DNA of 60,253 nt from assembly GCA_020048405.1 (NCBI GenBank), contig JAIFMP010000089.1, positions 1 to 60,253 on the forward strand, written 5' to 3'. Position numbers and translations under genes: made by a program. The notes beneath the pieces are model-generated. The model was given only the letters and a program-made list of their open reading frames with translations. It was not told the DNA's origin and did no database searches. This stretch comes from Hydrogenophaga sp. (lineage in GTDB: Bacteria > Pseudomonadota > Gammaproteobacteria > Burkholderiales > Burkholderiaceae_C). Positions 55,133 to 60,253 of the stretch are shown in pieces (within the stretch, counting starts at the first letter, position 1; each line of letters begins with the position of its first letter).

Positions 55133-56967
55133 TTATTTCAATCCGGCCTGCCACCGCAGCACCGAAGCCTGAATGCCAGGCGCATCCAGACCTTGCTGTG
55201 CCAGCAGGGCGACGGGGTCGCCGTGGTCGATGAACACATCGGGCAGGCCCAGGGTCAGCACAGGCACTGTGATGCCCAGTGTTTGCAATGCCTCCAGAAC
55301 AGCAGAGCCTGCGCCGCCGGGCAGGCAGCCTTCTTCGACGGTGACCAGTGCCGTGTGGGTGCGGGCCAGTTCACGCAGCAAGTTGACATCGAGCGGTTTG
55401 GCCCAGCGCATGTTGGCCACGGTGGCGTTCAAGGCCTCGGCGGCCACCAGCGCCGGCGCCAGCAGGGTGCCAAACACCAGCAACGCCACGCCCTGCCCCT
55501 GCCGACGGACCTCGCCCACACCGTAAGGCAATGGGTCCAGGTGGCTGGGCACCGGCACGCCCGTACCACTGCCGCGCGGGTAGCGCACAGCCACCGGGTG
55601 GTTTTGTTGGAAGGCGGTGGTCAGCAAGGCACGGCACTCGGCCTCATCTGCCGGGCAGGCCACCGCCAAGTTCGGAATGCAACGCAGGTAGGCAATGTCA
55701 TAGGCCCCGGCATGGGTGGCGCCGTCTGCCCCCACCAGGCCCGCACGGTCGAGCGCAAACACCACGGGCAGGTTTTGCAGCGCCACGTCGTGAATGAGCT
55801 GGTCGTAGCCGCGCTGCAAAAAGGTGGAATAGATGGCCACCACGGGCTTCAGACCTTCGCAGGCCATGCCTGCGGCAAACGTCACAGCGTGTTGCTCGGC
55901 AATGCCCACATCGTGGTACCGGCCAGGAAAACGGCGCTCAAACTCGACCAGGCCGGAGCCTTCACGCATGGCGGGCGTGATGCCCACCAGCCGCTCGTCC
56001 TGGGCGGCCATGTCGCACAACCACTGCCCAAACACCTGCGTGAAAGTGGGTTTGGCCGGTGCGGTGCTTTTGACCAGCCCCACGGCCGGGTCGAACTTGC
56101 CCGGGCCGTGGTAGGCCACGGGGTCGGCCTCGGCCAGCTTGTAGCCCTGGCCCTTTTTGGTGACCACATGCAGGAACTGAGGGCCTTTCAGGTGCTTGAT
56201 ATTTTCCAGCGTGGGAATGAGACTGTCCAGGTCGTGGCCGTCGATGGGGCCCACATAGTTGAAGCCGAATTTTTCAAACAGCGTGGCGGGCACCACCATG
56301 CCCTTGGCGTGTTCTTCCAGCCGCTTGGCCAACTCGAACAACGGCGGTGCGTTCTTCAGCACCTGTTTGCCCACCTGTTTGGCTGCCGCGTAAAACTGCC
56401 CGCTCATCAACTGCGCCAGGTAGCGGTTGAGCGCGCCCACCGGAGGCGAAATGGACATGTCGTTGTCGTTCAGGACCACCAGCAGCGGCACGTCTTGCAC
56501 GCCGGCGTTGTTGAGTGCCTCGAAGGCCATGCCGGCCGTCATGGCACCGTCGCCAATGACCGCGATGCTGTGGCGGTGCTCGCCTTTTTGCCTGGCTGCC
56601 ACGGCCATGCCCAGTGCCGCCGAGATGGAGGTGGACGAGTGTGCCGTGCCGAAGGTGTCGTATTCGCTTTCGTCGCGCTTGGGGAAGCCGCTGATGCCAC
56701 CGAACTGACGCAGACTGCCCATGCGGTCGCGGCGACCGGTCAGGATTTTGTGCGGGTAGGTCTGGTGCCCCACATCCCACACGATGCGGTCATAGGGTGT
56801 GTTGAACACGTAGTGCAAGGCGATGGTGAGTTCGACCGTTCCCAGGTTGGAACTGAGGTGGCCCCCGGTGCGGGAGACGCTGTCAAGCACGCCAGCGCAG
56901 GCAACTGCCCACGGGCGAGGTTGCGCATGTCGGCGGGCTGTTCGATGCGGTTCAGGAGTGAGTTCAT
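55133..56967 (-). CDS. dxs: 1-deoxy-D-xylulose-5-phosphate synthase, frameshifted near N-terminus
   Basis: Thiamine-diphosphate enzyme that starts the MEP isoprenoid pathway from pyruvate and glyceraldehyde 3-phosphate. The start at 56967 reads [20 protein letters not shown] and QLPALA, then breaks at 56889-56893; the family resumes in another frame at [20 protein letters not shown]. About 19 nt (D-E-L-R-A-Y type residues) are missing. The rest is intact: [18 protein letters not shown] (ThDP motif), and a transketolase-type C-terminal domain. It follows ispA on the same strand. Confidence 0.95.
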
Positions 56968-57021
56968 GGGTTCCAGCCGTGCTTGGCGCTCGGTCAATAG
57001 GGGTCAGCGGGTGCCGGGGGG

Positions 57022-57902
57022 TCAGTGGCGTCGGCCACCCACCAGATCGGCCAGGGCATGAAGCGGGGCCACATGGGGCAACTGGCTGTTCAGCAACGCT
57101 GCCTGGGCGTGTGAAAGCAGTTCGTTGGCGTAAGTTTGCGCGCGGTCCAGCCCCATCAGGCTGACAAAGGTGGGTTTGTCGGCATCGGCATCTTTGCCGG
57201 CGGTTTTGCCGAGTGTGGCGGTGTCAGACACCACATCGAGCACGTCGTCCACCACCTGGAATGCCAGGCCAAGGCAACGACCATAGTCAGCCAGGTGCGG
57301 CAAGGCTGTGGCGGGCACTTGCCCGCAGGCGGCCCCCATCATGACGCTGGCTTGCAGCAGGGCACCGGTTTTCAGGCGGTGCATGTGCTCCAACTCAGGC
57401 TGGGTCAGTGCCAGTCCCACGCTCGCCAAGTCAATGGCCTGCCCACCGGCCATACCTCCACCGCCGGCAGCCAAGGCCAGGCTGCGGCACAGGTGTGCGG
57501 CCAAGGCGTCGGGCACGCTGCCGTCACCGGGCACCAGGAGCTCAAAGGCCAGGGCTTGCAAGGCATCCCCTGCCAGCAGGGCCTGGGCTTGACCGAATTG
57601 CACGTGCACGGTGGGTTTGCCGCGGCGCAGCACGTCGTTGTCCATGCACGGCATGTCGTCGTGCACCAGTGTGCTGCGCGCAGCGCAGCGCCGCCAGTCA
57701 CAGCCGTTGGGCCGGCCGACTCGCTGGCGGCCAGCACAAGCAAGGGGCGCAAGCGCTTGCCACCGTCCAGCACGGCGTAGCGCATGGCCTGACCCAGACC
57801 GGCCGGGGCGCTGGGGCACACCCAGTCAGACAAGGCCTGTTCAACAGATGAAAGGTGTCTGGCCATCCAGGGGGCCAGATCGAATTCGGCAACAGCGTTC
57901 AT
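57022..57902 (-). CDS. ispA: Geranylgeranyl/farnesyl diphosphate synthase, frameshifted
   Basis: Short-chain prenyl transferase making farnesyl diphosphate. The first frame (from 57902) has [20 protein letters not shown] and LLVLAASE, then breaks at 57668-57682. The family resumes in another frame at [20 protein letters not shown], the first Asp-rich motif, with the second, DDVLDV, later. About 10 residues of the conserved helix (A-V-E-L-I-H-A-Y-S type) are missing, about 28-31 nt. The start overlaps the xseB stop (ATGA), the usual operon join. Confidence 0.94.
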
Positions 57903-58153
57903 CAGTCGGCCGCCCAGGGCTTGAGCTCGCCGGACTCCAGCACCTTGATCTGCTGCTCGACGGCCTGCAGGCGCTCCCTGCAATGGGCTAGCAGTTGGGC
58001 ACCACGCTGATACTGCGCCAGCAACTGGTCAAGCGGGAGCTGACCGGTGTCCAGCCGGCTGACAAGTTGCTCCAGCTCCTGTATGGCCAGTTCGTAGGTG
58101 GCAGGCAAAGGCAGCGGAGCAGCGGACGGGTCAGGTGTTCGGGTTTTGGACAT
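57902..58153 (-). CDS. xseB: Exodeoxyribonuclease VII small subunit
   Basis: An 83-aa helical protein: [40 protein letters not shown] and [15 protein letters not shown] are the family's coiled-coil core. With XseA it degrades single-stranded DNA. It is first in xseB-ispA-dxs, a common order. The start at 58153 gives a leader of about 18 residues. Confidence 0.93.
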   Translation of the reverse strand: MSKTRTPDPSAAPLPLPATYELAIQELEQLVSRLDTGQLPLDQLLAQYQRGAQLLAHCRERLQAVEQQIKVLESGELKPWAAD

Positions 58154-58355
58154 GGGCTGTGCGGAATGTGACAGTTGATTTTACCGGGCCGCCCTTTTCC
58201 CCGTGCCGGGTACACTACGCCCCCCTTTTTAAACCTCACGGGGTTACACCAAGGCCAACACGTCACCTTCCCGCGCCAAACCGACAGTCGCCAGCGATTT
58301 TCGTGATGCGCTTACCCTGCCCCTTCATAGGGGGAGTCTTTAGGTCAGGACCTTC
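58154..58355. other. Divergent promoter region between xseB and the Rieske gene
   Basis: A 202-bp intergenic region with no reading frame of note. It must carry promoters in both directions. No convincing -35/-10 pair at normal spacing was seen. Confidence 0.4.
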
Positions 58356-59449
58356 ATGTCTGATTTGAGTCTTCAACTGCAGCAGGCCACAAGCCAACTT
58401 CCAGTTTCCAGATTGGCGAGCATCTTTCAGCAGGGGCCCCGCTATGTGGGGCACACCAACGCCATTCCCAATGTCGGCGATTACTACGCCCTGCCTCAGG
58501 AGGGCGAAGGCCGTGCCCTGGTGCGCACGGCCACCGGGGTGGAACTGGTGTCCAACGTCTGCCGCCACCGGCAGGCAGTGATGCTCAAGGGTCGGGGCAA
58601 CCTGGGCCACACCCAAGCGGGCAGTGCCGCAGGCAACATCGTGTGCCCCCTGCACCGGTGGACTTACAGCGGCGGCTCAGGCATGGGCAAGCTGGGGGAG
58701 CTGATTGGCGCCCCGCACTTTGCCCAAGACCCCTGTCTGAACCTAAAGAAATACCCATTGCGCGAGTGGAACGGCATGCTGTTTGAAGACAACGGCCGAG
58801 ACATCGAGGCCGACCTGGCTCACATGGGCCCCCGTGCCGCGCTCAACTTCGAGGGCATGGTGTTGGACCATGTCGAGCTGCACACCTGCCACTACAACTG
58901 GAAAACCTTCATTGAGGTGTACCTGGAGGACTACCACGTGGGCCCCTTCCACCCCGGGCTGGGCAGACCTGGGAATTCAAGCCCGAGTACTCGGTGCAGA
59001 CCGTGGGAGCGCAAAACCTGTTGGGCAAGGCCGGCAGCCCGGTTTACCAGCACTGGCACGAGCAGCTGATGGCCTACCGCGAAGGCAAAGCCCCGGATCA
59101 CGGCGCCATCTGGCTCACCTACTACCCCCACATCATGGTGGAGTGGTACCCCCATGTGCTGACCGTGTCCACGCTCTACCCCGTCAGCGCCCATGAAACG
59201 CTGAACATGGTGGAGTTCTATTACCCCGAAGACATCGCCGCCTTCGAGCGCGGATTCGTGGATGCGCAACGCGCCGCCTACATGGAAACCTGCATCGAAG
59301 ACGACGAAATCGGTGAACGCATGGACGCGGGACGCAAAGCCCTGCTGGCCCGTGGCGACAACGAGGTGGGGCCCTACCAAAGCCCGATGGAAGACGGCAT
59401 GCAGCACTTCCACGAGTGGTACCGCCAGCGCATGGGAAGCCCCATTTGA
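58356..59449 (+). CDS. Rieske oxygenase alpha subunit, frameshifted
   Basis: Aromatic-ring-hydroxylating oxygenase family. The [2Fe-2S] ligands are C69, H71, C97 and H100 (VCRHR...CPLH). The mononuclear iron region EVYLEDYHVGPFHPG is present. The first frame runs to HPGLGR and resumes in another frame at WEFKPEYSVQTVGAQNLLG; the missing F-V-T-C-x-D-L type segment is about 22 nt at 58965-58970. The substrate is unknown. Span 1094 nt. A repeat copy starts at the stop codon. Confidence 0.9.
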
Positions 59450-59493
59450 TATAGCTGAAAGTGCTTGACCATCAAGCGCTGGAGGCCAAAAAG
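59449..59493 (+). repeat. Dispersed repeat, copy A
   Basis: ATATAGCTGAAAGTGCTTGA followed by CCATCAAGCGCTGGAGGCCA and AAAAG, starting at the last base of the Rieske stop codon. It is the best match in the window to the dispersed repeat I recall from Comamonadaceae genomes. Confidence 0.7.
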
Positions 59494-59500
59494 ACCATCA

Positions 59501-60253
59501 ATGCAAGCCCTGTGGATGCTGCTGGCCTCGCTGCTGTTTGCCACCATGGGGGTGTGCATCAAGTTCGCGTCGGTGGTGTTCTACCGCGGGCTGATTGGGC
59601 TGCTGTTCATGGCTGGCGTCATGCGGTTGCGCCGCGTGTCGCTGGCCACCCCTGTGCCAGCGATGCACCTGTGGCGCAGCGTGGTGGGCACCACGGCGCT
59701 GACCACCTGGTTCTATTCCATCGCCGCCCTGCCCCTGGCCACGGCCATGACGCTGAACTACATGAGCAGCGTGTGGATTGCCGCCTTTCTGGTGGGCGGC
59801 GCCCTGCTGATGCAGCGCCAGGGTGAGGCATTGAAGGGCCAGGGCCCGCTGGTGCTGTCGGTGCTGGCCGGGTTTGGCGGCGTGGCCCTGATGCTGCGGC
59901 CCACGGTTGCCAGCGACCAGTTGCTGGGCGGACTGGTGGGCATGTTGTCGGGCGTGTTTTCGGCGCTGGCCTATTTGCAGGTGTCGGCGCTGTCGAAGGC
60001 CGGGGAGCCTGAAAGCCGCACCGTTTTCTACTTTTCCGCCGGGGCCACCCTGGTGGGTGCCGTGGGGCTTGCCATCAGTGGCACCAGCGCCTGGGTATGG
60101 CCGCAGGCGCTGTGGATGCTGCCCATTGGCCTGCTGGCGGTGCTGGGCCAGTTGTGCATGACACGGGCCTATGCCAGCGGCGCCACCCTGCTGGTGGCCA
60201 ACCTGCAGTACACAGGCATTGTGTTTGCGGGCATCTACAGCATCGTCATCTTC
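59501..60253 (+). CDS. EamA-family (DMT) exporter, 3' end outside window
   Basis: A membrane protein of the drug/metabolite transporter superfamily; 251 codons are present with eight hydrophobic segments. Family patterns are WMLLASLLFATMGVCIKFAS, FYRGLIGLLFMAGVMR and ATAMTLNYMSSVWIAAFLVG. Between KFAS and VVFYRG about eight residues expected from relatives are absent, with frame kept (59568-59574). The start at 59501 follows repeat A directly. The substrate is unknown. Confidence 0.85.
   Translation, partial: MQALWMLLASLLFATMGVCIKFASVVFYRGLIGLLFMAGVMRLRRVSLATPVPAMHLWRSVVGTTALTTWFYSIAALPLATAMTLNYMSSVWIAAFLVGGALLMQRQGEALKGQGPLVLSVLAGFGGVALMLRPTVASDQLLGGLVGMLSGVFSALAYLQVSALSKAGEPESRTVFYFSAGATLVGAVGLAISGTSAWVWPQALWMLPIGLLAVLGQLCMTRAYASGATLLVANLQYTGIVFAGIYSIVIF

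Noticed and set aside
1-60253. tRNA, rRNA, prophage, insertion sequence or CRISPR array
   Set aside because: No cloverleaf, rRNA motif, transposase, integrase, phage structural gene or regularly spaced repeat array was recognised by eye.

Overview
The window comes from a GC-rich betaproteobacterium, most likely Burkholderiales, family Comamonadaceae. The evidence is the gene order (pstSCAB-phoUBR next to ppx and ppk1; rplS-NUDIX-CobD family; xseB-ispA-dxs; dapA-bamC), the protein sequences, and a dispersed short repeat (ATAGCTG...AAGCGCT.GAGGCCAAAA) of a type I know from that family. It is core chromosome. I see no prophage, insertion sequence, CRISPR array, rRNA or tRNA gene, and no gene-free stretch longer than about 230 bp.

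Layout. 1-1122: 5' part of glnA (minus) with a sigma-54/NtrC-type control region. 1123-8739: housekeeping genes (MoCF-domain protein, EI24 membrane protein, rsuA, orn, M48 protease, rsgA, CobD-like, NUDIX, rplS). 8850-14340: flavoprotein, trxA, rho, rpmE2 and a polytopic GT-C-like protein. 14337-24789: the phosphate regulon, pstSCAB-phoU-phoB-phoR on the minus strand, with ppx (plus) and ppk1 (minus); Pho boxes lie before pstS and ppk1. 24811-26855: a GT4 glycosyltransferase and an OlsB-like acyltransferase, both reading toward ppk1. 26937-36502: CaiB-type transferase, zinc-ribbon membrane protein, YgiQ radical SAM protein, ppa, an orphan TRAP solute receptor next to a PAS-GGDEF-EAL protein, and RidA. 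36509-43732: GspE/PulE-type ATPase, parC, lytic transglycosylase, parE. 43835-51335: MFS transporter, a 54-aa protein, methyltransferase, dapA, bamC, small lipoprotein, roxA, SlyD-type FKBP, dut. 51417-54934: a complete TRAP transporter (dctM-dctQ-dctP). 55133-60253: dxs-ispA-xseB, a Rieske oxygenase and a truncated EamA exporter.

The phosphate block reads as one programme: Pst uptake, PhoU/PhoR/PhoB signalling, polyphosphate turnover by Ppx and Ppk1, and (inferred) phosphorus-free membrane lipids from the OlsB-like and GT4 enzymes.

The most important caution concerns sequence quality. From about 17.8 kb onward, eleven conserved genes, several normally essential (ppa, parE, dapA, dxs, ispA), lose their frame at one point; in ten of them a conserved block of roughly 5-10 residues (about 14-31 nt) is also missing. 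pstB and the EamA gene show apparent in-frame losses of the same kind. The pattern looks more like assembly error than decay, so I annotate these genes as CDS over their full span and mark the junctions; an automatic pipeline would call them pseudogenes.
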